Assembly: GCF_900091445.1 (NCBI RefSeq)
Contig: NZ_LT607733.1
Span: 5,545,001-5,609,000 of the forward strand
DNA: 64,000 bases
Reading direction: 5' to 3'
Source of the DNA: Micromonospora echinofusca
GTDB lineage: Bacteria; Actinomycetota; Actinomycetes; Mycobacteriales; Micromonosporaceae
Positions 37,621 through 48,729 of this stretch are shown here, one piece after another. Numbering within the stretch: the stretch's first letter is position 1; every line of letters starts with the position of its first letter. The notes under the pieces were generated by a model. That model was not told where the DNA came from. It saw nothing but the letters and a program-made list of their open reading frames with translations, and did not search any database. The position numbers were made by a program, and so were the translations under genes.

Positions 37621-38340
37621 GTGACCGAGCGCCGGCGGAGTGACGAGAACATGGCCGATGTCCCTGGCCGCGACCGCGCGACCAACCGGCGGCCGGCGGT
37701 TCCCGCCGGGGCCGGCAAACCCTCCGCACGCGTACGCATGTCGGCGGCCCAGCGCCGGGAGCAGCTGATCGCGATCGCCCGGCAGATCTTCGCCGAGCGC
37801 GGCTTCGACGCCACCTCCATAGAGGAGGTGGCGGCCCGCGCGAAGGTCTCCAAGCCGGTGGTCTACGAGCACTTCGGGGGCAAGGAGGGGCTCTACGCGG
37901 TGGTGGTGGACCGGGAGGTACGCGCCCTGCTGGACCGGATCACCACGGCCCTGACCGCAGGGCACCCGCGCGAGCTGCTGGAGCAGGCGGCACTCGCCCT
38001 GCTGACCTACATCGAGGAGGAGACCAGCGGCTTCCGGGTGCTGGTACGGGAGTCGCCGGTGCTGTCGGCGGCGGGCAACTTCAGCAGCGTGATGAACGAC
38101 GTGGCCCACCAGGTGGAGCACATCCTCGGGGCTGAGTTCTCCAGCCGGGGCTACGACCCGAAGCTGGCCGAGCTCTACTCGCAGGCCCTGGTGGGGATGG
38201 TGGCGCTGACCGGCCGCTGGTGGCTGGAGGTGCGCAAGCCGCGCAAGGAGACCGTGGCGGCGCACCTGGTCAACCTGGCCTGGAGCGGGCTGTCGCACCT
38301 GGAGGCGAAGCCGAGCCTGATCACGGTCCGGGGGCGCTGA
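37621..38340 (+). CDS. TetR-family regulator, FasR-like
   Basis: Regulator of 239 residues. A disordered N-terminus of about 40 residues precedes a TetR helix-turn-helix (IARQIFAERGFDATSIEEVA, then VSKPVVYEHFGGKEGLYAV). The C-terminal ligand-binding domain ends with the pattern LVGMVALTGRWWLEVRKP. This layout recalls FasR-type regulators of fatty acid synthesis in mycobacteria and corynebacteria. Its place 41 bases after the desaturase supports a lipid role. The GTG at 37621 is chosen; ATG codons at 37651 and 37738 are alternatives. The acyl-CoA effector is inferred. Confidence 0.82.
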   Translation: MTERRRSDENMADVPGRDRATNRRPAVPAGAGKPSARVRMSAAQRREQLIAIARQIFAERGFDATSIEEVAARAKVSKPVVYEHFGGKEGLYAVVVDREVRALLDRITTALTAGHPRELLEQAALALLTYIEEETSGFRVLVRESPVLSAAGNFSSVMNDVAHQVEHILGAEFSSRGYDPKLAELYSQALVGMVALTGRWWLEVRKPRKETVAAHLVNLAWSGLSHLEAKPSLITVRGR

Positions 38341-38352
38341 GCCCGATGCCGG

Positions 38353-38829
38353 TCAGCGGCCGTGGGCCTCGGAGACCGGGTGGTGGCGGCGGCGCCGTTC
38401 CTCCTCGGCGTGCTCGTCGGTGCCGACCTTGTCGTACAGGCCGGTGCCGAGCAGGAGCAGGCCGAAGAGCATCGACACGATCACCGTCGACATCGAGAAG
38501 TTGAGGAAGTTGGCCTGGGTCTGGAGCACCGACATCATGAGGATGCTGGTGACCAGGAAGATGATCCCGGCGGTCAGGTTCATGTAGTGGCCGAGGTTGC
38601 CGCGCCGGGACGCCCCGACGACGAGCACGATCCCGAAGACGACGGAGGCCAGCGAGAAGGCCAGGTTGGTGCGGAGCCCGAGGGCCCAGTTGTCGCCCCG
38701 GTCGAAGAGTGGGTCGCCAACCGTCAGGGCGACGCCCCAGACCCCGAAGACCAGGATGTAGAGCCCCACCAGGCCGGCGAGGAGCCGGTAGACCGGTCGC
38801 GCCGGATGGTTCACGGGAAAGTGCGGCAT
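38353..38829 (-). CDS. DUF4383 membrane protein, copy 1
   Basis: A 158-residue protein with four transmembrane helices. The start MPHFPVNHPARPVYRL and the end TGLYDKVG are typical of DUF4383, a family of unknown function in actinobacteria and some other groups. The tail is basic with several His residues. The ATG at 38829 has GGAGGGG upstream. It is convergent with the TetR gene with only 12 bases between. A second copy follows upstream at 39055-39510; the two share most of their motif positions, so a duplication is likely. Confidence 0.85.
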   Translation of the reverse strand: MPHFPVNHPARPVYRLLAGLVGLYILVFGVWGVALTVGDPLFDRGDNWALGLRTNLAFSLASVVFGIVLVVGASRRGNLGHYMNLTAGIIFLVTSILMMSVLQTQANFLNFSMSTVIVSMLFGLLLLGTGLYDKVGTDEHAEEERRRRHHPVSEAHGR

Positions 38830-38969
38830 GACCCCTCCACCAATCAGGACATTCACCCTGATTGTCCCCCGGAGGGGGTCGTCCGTCCGCCAAACCGCCC
38901 AATGGCAGGCGGAACCACAAAGATCCCACCCCACCGGGCCGCAACGGCCGGACGGAGCGGGACCACGTC

Positions 38970-39043
38970 GGTTTTCGCCGGAGCCCGACCCGCGCAGGGA
39001 TCAAGCCTGACCGCCCGGAGCGGGTCGGGCTCCGGCGAAAACC
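38970..39043 (-). repeat. Perfect 24-base inverted repeat between two DUF4383 genes
   Basis: Arms 38970-38993 and 39020-39043 are perfect reverse complements, with a 26-base loop. It starts 11 bases beyond the stop of the DUF4383 copy 2 gene, so it may end that transcript. The arms are longer than those of other terminators here and contain TTTT/AAAA, so a mobile palindromic repeat is also possible. Confidence 0.75.
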
Positions 39044-39054
39044 CACCAAACCAC

Positions 39055-39510
39055 TCAGAGCACGAGGCGGGCCTTCTGCCAGGCCTCCTGCTCCTCGTCC
39101 GTGCCGACCTTGCCGTACATGCCGACCATCAGCAGGACCAGGCTGAGCACCATCAGCGCGACGACGGTGAAGACGCTGAAGTTGAAGATGTTGGCCTCGG
39201 TCTGGATGAAGGCGAGGCCGGCGAGGCTGATCACCATCATGACGTACGCCAGCCACTGGTTGATCATCACGTCGATGTTGCGGCCGATCGCGGTGCCGGC
39301 CAGCACCGCCGCCCCCAGCAGGACGCTGAGCAGCGAGAAGCCGAGATTCGTGCCCTGGCCGAGGACCTGGGTGTCATCCTGGGCGAGGACCTCGTTGCCG
39401 GCGCTCGCGATGATGCCGAGCACGCCGAAGGCCACCAGGTACAGACCGGTCAGCCCGCCGATCGCCCGGTAGACCGGCCGCGCGGGGTGGTTGACGGGGG
39501 TGTGGGCCAT
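39055..39510 (-). CDS. DUF4383 membrane protein, copy 2
   Basis: A 151-residue, four-helix paralogue of the downstream neighbour. It begins MAHTPVNHPARPVYRAIGGL and ends near MVGMYGKVGTDEE, the same family landmarks. Central helices carry TEANIFNFSVF where copy 1 has TQANFLNFSMS. The start ATG at 39510 is clear from alignment with copy 1. Function unknown; the pair may form a hetero-oligomer, which is a guess. Confidence 0.85.
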   Translation of the reverse strand: MAHTPVNHPARPVYRAIGGLTGLYLVAFGVLGIIASAGNEVLAQDDTQVLGQGTNLGFSLLSVLLGAAVLAGTAIGRNIDVMINQWLAYVMMVISLAGLAFIQTEANIFNFSVFTVVALMVLSLVLLMVGMYGKVGTDEEQEAWQKARLVL

Positions 39511-39623
39511 GTCTGAGTCTCCAACGCCGTTCGGGTGAGGGTCGACAGCGATTGTCCCGCACGCCGGGGTGTGACGCCGCACACGGGGGGCCTCCCGGTG
39601 CGGCGCCACGAGCAGGCGGTGGC

Positions 39624-41429
<1,806 letters not shown>

Positions 41430-41595
41430 GACCTCACCTCCCATGATCAAGGCGTCCCGGTGCCGGTCGGCACCTGGGACGCCTGAGCTTCCAGCGTACG
41501 CGGACCGCCCCGCCGCCCGCCGGGCGCGGGCTCCCGCGAACCTGGGCCGGCGGCCCCCGGGGAGGTCGGGTCGGGCGCGGGGCGCAGCGGGCCGG

Positions 41596-42552
41596 TCAGG
41601 TGATGCGCGCGCCGGGGACCGGGCCGTGCGCGGTGCGCGCCTCGCGGCACACGTCGGCGGTGGTCAGCTCCGCGGCGATGCGCTCCGCGTCGGCGGCGTC
41701 CGTCGCGAGGAAGACGCAGGTCGGACCCGAACCGGAGACGATGCCGGCCAGCGCGCCGGCCGCATCGCCGGCCTTCAGCGTCTCCGCCAGCGACGGGCGC
41801 ATCGCCAGGGCGGCGTCCTGGAGGTCGTTGCCGAGGGTCGCGGCGAGCACCCGGGGGTCGCGCTGGCGCAGCGCGGCGAAGAGCGCGTCGGTGCTGCCCA
41901 GCGGCTCGCCGGCGGTGCCGACGTCGCGCAGCCGGTCGAGTTCCCGGTAGGCGGCCGGCGTGGAGAGGCCGCCGTCCGCGACGGCCACCACCCAGTGCCA
42001 GGTGGTGGGGCGGGCCAGCACGGGACTGACCGTCTCGCCCCGGCCGGTGCCCAACGCGGTGCCCCCGTGGATCAGGAACGGCACGTCGGAGCCGAGGCCG
42101 GCGGCGATGCGGGCCAGCTCGTCACGCGACAGCCCGGTCCCCCAGAGCGCGTCGCAGGCGACCAGCGCGGCGGCCGCGTCGGCGCTGCCGCCGGCCAGCC
42201 CGCCGGCCAGCGGGATCTGCTTGCGCAGGTGCAGCCGGGCGTGCGGCGGCACCCCGGCGTAGCCGGCGAGGGCGTGGGCCGCCCGGATGGCCAGGTTGGT
42301 GTCGTCCAGGGCCAGCTCGCCGGCGCCCTCGCCCTCCATGGTGAGGGTGAGCGTGTCGCCCCGACGGGCGGTCAGCTCGTCGTGGATCGAGATGGCGTGG
42401 TAGACGGTGTTCAGCTCGTGGTAGCCGTCGCGGCGCAGCGGCCCCACCCCGAGATGCAGGTTGACCTTGGCGGGCACCCGGACGCGCACCGGTCCGCTGG
42501 CGCCACGCCGCCGCTGCTCGTCCTCGTCGTCCGGTCCCCAGGCCTCGGTCAC
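41596..42552 (-). CDS. ispE: 4-diphosphocytidyl-2-C-methyl-D-erythritol kinase
   Basis: Phosphorylates CDP-ME in the non-mevalonate isoprenoid pathway. The 318-residue GHMP kinase has RVPAKVNLHLGV near the start, PLAGGLAGGSADAAAAL as the ATP loop, and SGSGPTCVF near the end. The GTG at 42552 lies 10 bases after the rsmA stop. The order rsmA-ispE is conserved in actinobacteria. Confidence 0.94.
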   Translation of the reverse strand: MTEAWGPDDEDEQRRRGASGPVRVRVPAKVNLHLGVGPLRRDGYHELNTVYHAISIHDELTARRGDTLTLTMEGEGAGELALDDTNLAIRAAHALAGYAGVPPHARLHLRKQIPLAGGLAGGSADAAAALVACDALWGTGLSRDELARIAAGLGSDVPFLIHGGTALGTGRGETVSPVLARPTTWHWVVAVADGGLSTPAAYRELDRLRDVGTAGEPLGSTDALFAALRQRDPRVLAATLGNDLQDAALAMRPSLAETLKAGDAAGALAGIVSGSGPTCVFLATDAADAERIAAELTTADVCREARTAHGPVPGARIT

Positions 42553-42562
42553 GGGCGTCAGC

Positions 42563-43432
42563 CTACTGCGCGGCGGGTGGGGCGACCGGAGCCGACGCGG
42601 CGATGGCGGCGAACTGCTCGACGGTGAGCGCCTCGCCCCGCGCGCCGGGGTCGACGCCGGCGGCGGTGAGCGCCTCGGCCGCCCGGTCGGCGCCGCCGGC
42701 CCAGCCGGCCAGCGCTGCGCGCAGGGTCTTGCGGCGCTGCGCGAAGGCCGCGTCCACCACGGCGAAGACCCGTTCCCGGGGTACGTCGGCGCGGGGCGGC
42801 TCACGGCGGGTGAAGGCGACCAGCCCCGAGTCGACGTTCGGCACCGGCCAGAAGACGTTCGGCGGGACCTTGCCGGCGGCGCGGGACGAGGCGTACCAGG
42901 CGAGCTTGACCGACGGCACCCCGTACACCTTGGAGCCCGGGCCGGCGACGAGCCGGTCGGCGACCTCCTTCTGCACCATCACCAGCCCCTGGCGCAGGCT
43001 GGGCAGCTCGGCCAGCAGGTGCAGCACCACCGGCACGGCCACGTTGTAGGGCAGGTTCGCCACCAGCGCGGTCGGCGCGGGATCGGCCAACTCGGCGGCG
43101 CGGACGCGCAGCGCGTCGGCGTGGTGCACGCTCAGCCGCGCGGCGTCGGGGCCGGCGTGCCGGGCGGCGGTCTCCGGCAGCGCGGCGGCCAGCGTCGGGT
43201 CCAGCTCCACGGCGTGCACGTGCGCGGCGGCGGGAAGCAGGGCGAGGGTGAGGGAGCCGAGGCCGGGGCCGACCTCCAGCGCCACGTCGTCCGGGGACAG
43301 CCCGGCGGCGGTGACGATGCGCCGGACGGTGTTCGGGTCGTGCACGAAGTTCTGGCCGAGCCTCTTGGTGGGGGTGACGCCCAGCCGGGCGGCCAGTTCC
43401 CGGATCTCCGCCGGGCCGAGGAGACCGGTCAC
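42563..43432 (-). CDS. rsmA: 16S rRNA (adenine1518-N6/adenine1519-N6)-dimethyltransferase
   Basis: Dimethylates two adenines near the 3' end of 16S rRNA. The 289-residue KsgA protein has the SAM motif [14 protein letters not shown], the catalytic NLPYN, and the C-terminal helical domain. [11 protein letters not shown] is the usual start block. The GTG at 43432 is used. It sits 55 bases after tatD, with no rpf gene between. Confidence 0.95.
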   Translation of the reverse strand: MTGLLGPAEIRELAARLGVTPTKRLGQNFVHDPNTVRRIVTAAGLSPDDVALEVGPGLGSLTLALLPAAAHVHAVELDPTLAAALPETAARHAGPDAARLSVHHADALRVRAAELADPAPTALVANLPYNVAVPVVLHLLAELPSLRQGLVMVQKEVADRLVAGPGSKVYGVPSVKLAWYASSRAAGKVPPNVFWPVPNVDSGLVAFTRREPPRADVPRERVFAVVDAAFAQRRKTLRAALAGWAGGADRAAEALTAAGVDPGARGEALTVEQFAAIAASAPVAPPAAQ

Positions 43433-43487
43433 GCCCCGTAGCCTATGCGGGCCGCTCCCGGGGCGCGCGGGCCAGGGGTCCTCCCCG

Positions 43488-44402
43488 TCACCACGGGCCG
43501 AAGACGCGGTCGCCGGTGGCGGAGATGGCGGCGCAGAGTTCGTCCAGGTCCGTGCCGGTCGTCTCGGCCAGCGACCGTACGGTCAGCGGGATCAGGTACG
43601 AGGCGTTCGGCCGGCCCCGGTGCGGCATCGGGGTCAGGTAGGGCGCGTCGGTCTCCACCAGGAGCTGCCCGACCGGGGTCGCCGCGGCGGCCTCCCGCAG
43701 GGCGGCGGCGCTGCCGAACGTGACCGTGCCGGCGAAGCTGAGCAGGTAGCCCCGGCGGACGCACTCGCGGGCGAAGTCGGCGTCGCCGGAGAAGCAGTGC
43801 AGCACCACCGTGTCCGGGGCGCCCTCGTCGTCGAGGATCCGCAGCACGTCGGCGTGCGCGTCGCGGTCGTGCACGACCAGCGCCTTGCCGTACCGCTTGG
43901 CGATGGCGACGTGCGCCCGGAAGCTCTCCTCCTGCACGGCGCGGCCCTCCTCGCCGGTGCGGAAGAAGTCCATTCCCGTCTCGCCGATGCCGCGCACCCG
44001 GTCCCGGGCGGCGAGCGCCTCGATCTCGCGCAGCGCCTCGTCCAGGTCGGACAGGCGGGGGGCCTCGTTGGGGTGCAGCGCCACGGTGGCCAGCACGGCC
44101 GGGTGGGTGTCGGCGACGTCGGCGCCCCAGCGGGAGGAGGCGACGTCCACGCCGACCTGCACCAGCCGGTCGACGCCCACCGACGCGGCGACGGCCACGG
44201 CCACGGCGACCGGGTCCCCGGCGGGCCCGTCGCCCGGCTCCCCGTCCGCGCGCGGGCGTGGGGGTACGCCGGCCTCGCTGACGGTGATGTCGAGGTGGGT
44301 GTGGCTGTCCAGCACGGGGCGGGGCAGCGGCTCGGGTACGGGCGGGAACTCCCCGGCCCGGCGGGCGGCGCGCTGCTTGCGGGTTTCGGTGGGCTCGCTC
44401 AT
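43488..44402 (-). CDS. tatD: TatD-family metal-dependent hydrolase (3'-5' DNase type)
   Basis: A 304-residue TIM-barrel nuclease. The metal ligands are visible in [27 protein letters not shown] and ETDAPYL. Length exceeds E. coli TatD by about 40 residues because of a basic N-terminus and an Ala/Gly insert near residue 45-70. The ATG at 44402 starts [15 protein letters not shown]. Its neighbours metG and rsmA match the conserved actinobacterial order. Family members act in DNA repair or RNA turnover. Confidence 0.92.
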   Translation of the reverse strand: MSEPTETRKQRAARRAGEFPPVPEPLPRPVLDSHTHLDITVSEAGVPPRPRADGEPGDGPAGDPVAVAVAVAASVGVDRLVQVGVDVASSRWGADVADTHPAVLATVALHPNEAPRLSDLDEALREIEALAARDRVRGIGETGMDFFRTGEEGRAVQEESFRAHVAIAKRYGKALVVHDRDAHADVLRILDDEGAPDTVVLHCFSGDADFARECVRRGYLLSFAGTVTFGSAAALREAAAATPVGQLLVETDAPYLTPMPHRGRPNASYLIPLTVRSLAETTGTDLDELCAAISATGDRVFGPW

Positions 44403-44483
44403 CGCGGCCAGCATCACACACGGCGGGCGGCCGGTGTTCCGGGGACGCCACCGGCCGTTCACCGGAACGGCACATCTCGCGCC

Positions 44484-44489
44484 TAGCGT
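44484..44489 (+). promoter_or_regulatory. -10 box, leaderless arrangement
   Basis: TAGCGT ends seven bases before the GTG at 44497 and there is no clear Shine-Dalgarno. Confidence 0.4.
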
Positions 44490-44496
44490 CGTCGGC

Positions 44497-45726
44497 GTGA
44501 CCGTCACCCCTCAGAGCAGCGGAAACGGCCCGCGCGTGACGTACGGGGGCGTGGTGTACCCGGCGGAGGAGATCGCCCGGGGCGCGGCGTACGAGCTGTT
44601 CAGTGCCGAGGAGGCACCCGGATTCGAGTGGGCGCCCCGGCCCGGCGCCGCGCTGCCGTGGCGCAGGTTCGCGCACGCGAGCGAGGTCGGCGTCGTGCAA
44701 CCGGCGGTGCCGGCCGAGGAGGCGGAGTCCCCGCTGCTGGTGCCGCTGCACCGCGAGCGGGGCTGGTCGTACGTGCAGCAGCTCAGCCAGCAGCCGGCTG
44801 CCGCCGGTGATCCGACGCTGGCGGCGGTGCGCGCCTCAGCGGTGCTGCGGCGGGGCACCCGGATGGTCAAGGTGCTCTCCGCCCGGCAGCTCGCCGGATA
44901 CGTGCGCGGGTGGCTGCCGCACGGCTTCTGCTACCGGGAGCACGACGTGGCGCACCTGCGTACGCCGGCGGCCACGGCCGTGCTGCGCACCGACGGCACG
45001 GACGGTCACGACGGCGCGGACGTCACGTACGTGCTGCGCTGGCGGGCGGCCGACCCGGCCGACTACGACGTGCCGGTCGGCGAGGCGCACCGGGGGCTGA
45101 CCGCGCTCGCGCCGCGGGACCGGCTGGGCGGGGCGGTGCTCGGCACCGGTTTCGTGCCCAGCAGCGCCCAGCTCGTCCCGGAGTTCGTCACCCGGGACTT
45201 CGCGGACCTGCCGATGCCGGCGAACGCCACCCTGCTCGCCTACCCGCCCGACGGCGCGGAGGTGGTGCTCTACAGCTACCAGGCCGAGCAGCGCGGCTGG
45301 CTGCGGATGGTGGGCCCGCAGTGGCGGCACCTGCTGGCGGCGGTGCCGGGGCTCTCCCCCGACCAGGAGTACGTGCCGACCGGCGAGGCACCCCGCTCCA
45401 CCCGCCTGGTCGGCGGCTACGCCGGCGGCGAGTACGAGGCGGTGGCCGACCTGCCGGGCGGGTTCCGGGTGCTGGCGATGACGCGGGCCGCCCGCTACCC
45501 GGTGGAGTCGGCGGCGCGCCGGCTGCGGCTGGCCGACTGGCGGGGCGTGCCCTGCCTGGTGCTGCGGGAGGAGTCCGGGTGGCTGCGCCTGCGCCTGCGC
45601 CGGCCCGGCCCGGACGCCGTGGCGGAGACCGGGGCGCAGTGCCAGGAGCGGGGCGTCTACGAGACGTGGGCGCCCGCGGACGAGGTCACCGACGACCGGG
45701 TGGTGGACCTGCCGTACGCGCCGTGA
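44497..45726 (+). CDS. Conserved protein of unknown function
   Basis: A soluble protein of 409 residues without signal or membrane helices. I recognise no domain. Visible features are many aromatic residues in strand-like segments and repeated short units: SPLLVPLHRERGWSYVQQ and the later VVLYSYQAEQRGWLRMVG and LVLREESGWLRLRLRR each end in a -RGW- or -SGW- turn, hinting at internal repeats. It is divergent from tatD with 94 bases between. It could be a lineage-specific regulator or immunity-like protein; no firm assignment. Confidence 0.65.
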   Translation: MTVTPQSSGNGPRVTYGGVVYPAEEIARGAAYELFSAEEAPGFEWAPRPGAALPWRRFAHASEVGVVQPAVPAEEAESPLLVPLHRERGWSYVQQLSQQPAAAGDPTLAAVRASAVLRRGTRMVKVLSARQLAGYVRGWLPHGFCYREHDVAHLRTPAATAVLRTDGTDGHDGADVTYVLRWRAADPADYDVPVGEAHRGLTALAPRDRLGGAVLGTGFVPSSAQLVPEFVTRDFADLPMPANATLLAYPPDGAEVVLYSYQAEQRGWLRMVGPQWRHLLAAVPGLSPDQEYVPTGEAPRSTRLVGGYAGGEYEAVADLPGGFRVLAMTRAARYPVESAARRLRLADWRGVPCLVLREESGWLRLRLRRPGPDAVAETGAQCQERGVYETWAPADEVTDDRVVDLPYAP

Positions 45727-45816
45727 CCCGGGCCCGGCAGGCGCGTGCGGCGGCATAACCATGGGCAGGACGGGAACCCGCCGGCGTCCCGACCGTCACG
45801 TGACGAGGAGACGCGC

Positions 45817-46668
45817 ATGCCTTTCATCACCGTGGGGACGGAGAACTCCGCCCCCGTAGACCTGTACTACGAGGACCACGGTTCCGGGCAGCCGATCGTG
45901 CTCATCCACGGCTTCCCGTTCAACGGGGCGACCTGGGAGAAGCAGACCGGGCCGCTGCTGGCCGCCGGATACCGGACGATCACGTACGACCGGCGGGGCT
46001 TCGGCAACTCCGCCCAGCCGGCGTCCGGGTACGACTACGACACCTTCGCCGCCGACCTCGACGTGCTGATGACGGAGCTGGACCTGCGGGACGCGATCCT
46101 GGTGGGGCACTCGATGGGCACCGGCGAGGTGACCCACTACCTGGGCGTGTACGGCTCGCAGCGGGTCGACCGGGCGGTGCTGCTGGCCCCGCTCGCGCCG
46201 TTCCTGCTGAAGACCTCGGACAACCCGGAGGGGGTCGAGAAGAGCCTGTTCCAGGGCTTCCAGCAGGCCATCCTCGACGACCGGTTCGCCTACCTCACCA
46301 CCTTCTGCGAGGCGTTCTTCAACTACCAGGAGAACAAGGGCAGGCTGGTCAGCGAGGAGGCGTTCCGGGCGCACTGGGAGATCGGCACCCGGGCCTCGGC
46401 GAAGGGCACCCACGACAGCGTGGACGCCTGGCAGACCGACTTCCGAGGTGACGTGTCCCGCATCGACGTGCCGGTGCTGATCGTGCAGGGTGACGCCGAC
46501 GCGGTGCTGCCGTACCCGAAGACCGGTCAGCGGCTCCAGCCGATGCTGCCCGGCAGCCAGCTCGTCACGCTGAAGGGCGCGCCGCACGGCATCCCGTGGA
46601 CGAACGCGGCGGAGGTGAACCGCAGCATCATGGACTTCATCGGCGCGCCGGCGATGGCCCGGGCCTGA
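45817..46668 (+). CDS. Alpha/beta hydrolase, cofactor-free haloperoxidase/esterase type
   Basis: A 283-residue alpha/beta-hydrolase. The triad is Ser in GHSMG, Asp in VQGDADAVLP, and His in GAPHGIPWT. IHGFPFNGATWEKQ holds the oxyanion loop and YDRRGFGNS follows it. This pattern is that of non-heme chloroperoxidase/perhydrolase-like esterases. The ATG at 45817 follows GAGGAG. True substrates are unknown. Convergent with metG, with a shared hairpin. Confidence 0.88.
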   Translation: MPFITVGTENSAPVDLYYEDHGSGQPIVLIHGFPFNGATWEKQTGPLLAAGYRTITYDRRGFGNSAQPASGYDYDTFAADLDVLMTELDLRDAILVGHSMGTGEVTHYLGVYGSQRVDRAVLLAPLAPFLLKTSDNPEGVEKSLFQGFQQAILDDRFAYLTTFCEAFFNYQENKGRLVSEEAFRAHWEIGTRASAKGTHDSVDAWQTDFRGDVSRIDVPVLIVQGDADAVLPYPKTGQRLQPMLPGSQLVTLKGAPHGIPWTNAAEVNRSIMDFIGAPAMARA

Positions 46669-46725
46669 CGCGTCACGGCCACCGGCTCCTCGACGGCGAC
46701 CGGCGCGGCGGCCTGCACCCGACGG

Positions 46726-46761
46726 CGACGGGCGCGGCCCCCGAGGGGGTCGCGCCCGTCG
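46726..46761. terminator. Bidirectional hairpin between the hydrolase and metG
   Basis: Eleven-base arms (46726-46736 and 46751-46761) plus an inner CCCCC/GGGGG stem. It lies between two convergent genes. Confidence 0.75.
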
Positions 46762-46777
46762 GCTGGGCAGGGGGCCG

Positions 46778-48580
46778 TCAGTCGGCCAGGCGGGCCAGTT
46801 CCTCGTCGACGATCGACGGGTCGAGCTTGCGGAAGACCGGCTTCGGCGCGGCCAGCGACCGACCGGCCTGAAGCGGTACGGACTCCCAGCGCGCGCCGAC
46901 GGTGTAGTCGCCGGTCAGCACCGGGTACGCGGGCCCGCCGTCGAGGTCCTCGACCTCCTCGATCACCGGCATCGGGGCGTGCACGCCGGTGCCGCCGAGC
47001 AGCTCGTGCACCTTCTGCGCGGAGTGCGGCAGGAACGGCGTGAGCAGCGTGTTGGCGTCGCTGACCACCTGGAGGGCGACGTGCAGGATGGTGCCCATCC
47101 GCGGCTTGTCGTCCTCGCCCTTGAGCTTCCACGGCGCCTGCTCGGAGAGGTACCGGTTGGCCTCGGCGACCACCCGCATCGCCTCGCCGATGGCCTGCTT
47201 CTGCCGGTGCCGGGCGATCAGGTCGCCGACGGCGGCGAAGCCGGCCCGGGCGACGGCGAGCAGCGCCTCGTCGGCCTCGGTGAGGCCGGCCGGGTCGACG
47301 GGCGGGATCGCGCCGAAGTTCTTGGCCGCCATGGAGACGGACCGGTTGACGAGGTTGCCCCAACCGGCGACCAGCTCGTCGTTGTTGCGGCGGAGGAACT
47401 CGGCCCAGGTGAAGTCGGTGTCGTTGCTCTCCGGGCCGGCGGCGGCGATGAAGTAGCGCAGCGCGTCGGCGTCGTAGCGCTCCAGGAAGTCGCGGACGTA
47501 GATGACGACCCGGCGCGACGAGGAGAACTTCTTCCCCTCCATGGTCAGGTATTCACTGGAGACCACCTCGGTGGGCAGGTTGAGCCGGCCCAGCCGGCCC
47601 GGCTCGCCGTCGCGGCTGCCCGCGCCGGAGTAGCCGGAGAGCAGCGCCGGCCAGATCACCGAGTGGAAGACGATGTTGTCCTTGCCCATGAAGTAGTAGG
47701 CGCGGGCGTCCTTCCCCTCACCGTCGGTGGACCACCACCGGCGCCACGCCTCGGGGTCGCCGGAGCGGCGGGCCCACTCGATGGAGGCGGACAGGTAGCC
47801 GATCACCGCGTCGAACCAGACGTAGATGCGCTTGTCGGGGCGCTCGCGCCAGCCGTCGAGCGGGATCGGCACGCCCCACTCCAGGTCGCGGGTGATGGCC
47901 CGGGGCTGGAGGTCGTCGAGCAGGTTCTTCGAGAAGCGCAGCACGTTGGGCCGCCAGCCCTCGCGGGTGTCGAGCCACTGCCGCAGCACGTCGGCCAGGG
48001 CGGGCAGGTCGAGGAAGAAGTGCTCGGTCTCGACGAACTTCGGGGTCTCGCCGTTGATCCGCGACTTCGGGTCGATCAGGTCGATCGGGTCGAGCTGGTT
48101 GCCGCAGTTGTCGCACTGGTCGCCGCGCGCGCTGTCGTAGCCGCAGATCGGGCAGGTGCCCTCGATGTAGCGGTCGGGCAGCGTCCGGCCGGTGGACGGG
48201 GAGATCGCCCCCATGGTGGTCTTCGGGACGATGTAGCCGTTGTGGTACATGCCCTCGAACAGCTCCTGCACCACCGCGTAGTGGTTGCGGGTGGTGGTGC
48301 GGGTGAACAGGTCGTAGGAGAGCCCGAGGCCGTGCAGGTCCTCGACGATCACCCGGTTGTAGCGGTCGGCCAGCTCGCGCGGGGTGACCCCGTCGGCGTC
48401 CGCCTGCACCTGGATGGGGGTGCCGTGCTCGTCGGTGCCCGAGACCATGAGCACGTCGTGCCCGGCCATCCGCATGTACCGGCTGAAGACGTCGGAGGGA
48501 ACGCCGAAACCGGAGACGTGGCCGATGTGGCGCGGGCCGTTGGCGTACGGCCAGGCGACCGCCGCGAGAACGTGACTCAT
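46778..48580 (-). CDS. metG: Methionyl-tRNA synthetase
   Basis: Charges tRNA-Met. The 600-residue class I enzyme has HIGH (18-21) and the KMSKS-loop variant KFSSS (351-355). A zinc knuckle is formed by Cys143, Cys146, Cys156 and Cys159. The anticodon-binding helical domain follows. No C-terminal EMAP-like dimerisation domain is present. The ATG at 48580 starts [15 protein letters not shown]. It lies upstream of tatD on the same strand but the two plus-strand genes between them separate the transcription units. Confidence 0.96.
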   Translation of the reverse strand: MSHVLAAVAWPYANGPRHIGHVSGFGVPSDVFSRYMRMAGHDVLMVSGTDEHGTPIQVQADADGVTPRELADRYNRVIVEDLHGLGLSYDLFTRTTTRNHYAVVQELFEGMYHNGYIVPKTTMGAISPSTGRTLPDRYIEGTCPICGYDSARGDQCDNCGNQLDPIDLIDPKSRINGETPKFVETEHFFLDLPALADVLRQWLDTREGWRPNVLRFSKNLLDDLQPRAITRDLEWGVPIPLDGWRERPDKRIYVWFDAVIGYLSASIEWARRSGDPEAWRRWWSTDGEGKDARAYYFMGKDNIVFHSVIWPALLSGYSGAGSRDGEPGRLGRLNLPTEVVSSEYLTMEGKKFSSSRRVVIYVRDFLERYDADALRYFIAAAGPESNDTDFTWAEFLRRNNDELVAGWGNLVNRSVSMAAKNFGAIPPVDPAGLTEADEALLAVARAGFAAVGDLIARHRQKQAIGEAMRVVAEANRYLSEQAPWKLKGEDDKPRMGTILHVALQVVSDANTLLTPFLPHSAQKVHELLGGTGVHAPMPVIEEVEDLDGGPAYPVLTGDYTVGARWESVPLQAGRSLAAPKPVFRKLDPSIVDEELARLAD

Positions 48581-48588
48581 GACCAGCA

Positions 48589-48594
48589 AGCCTA
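48589..48594 (-). promoter_or_regulatory. -10 box of metG, leaderless arrangement
   Basis: TAGGCT on the minus strand ends eight bases before the metG ATG; no Shine-Dalgarno is seen. Confidence 0.35.
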
Positions 48595-48729
48595 GTGACC
48601 CGCTCTCGGTGACCGCGAACCAATAGGGCCCGCGGGTCGGCGGCCCGGCCGGATGGGCTCCGTCGTTTGCCCGATTTGTCGCCGACACGCGGCCTGAGCT
48701 GCCGGCCGAGGTCCCGGTCGCGGGGTGCA

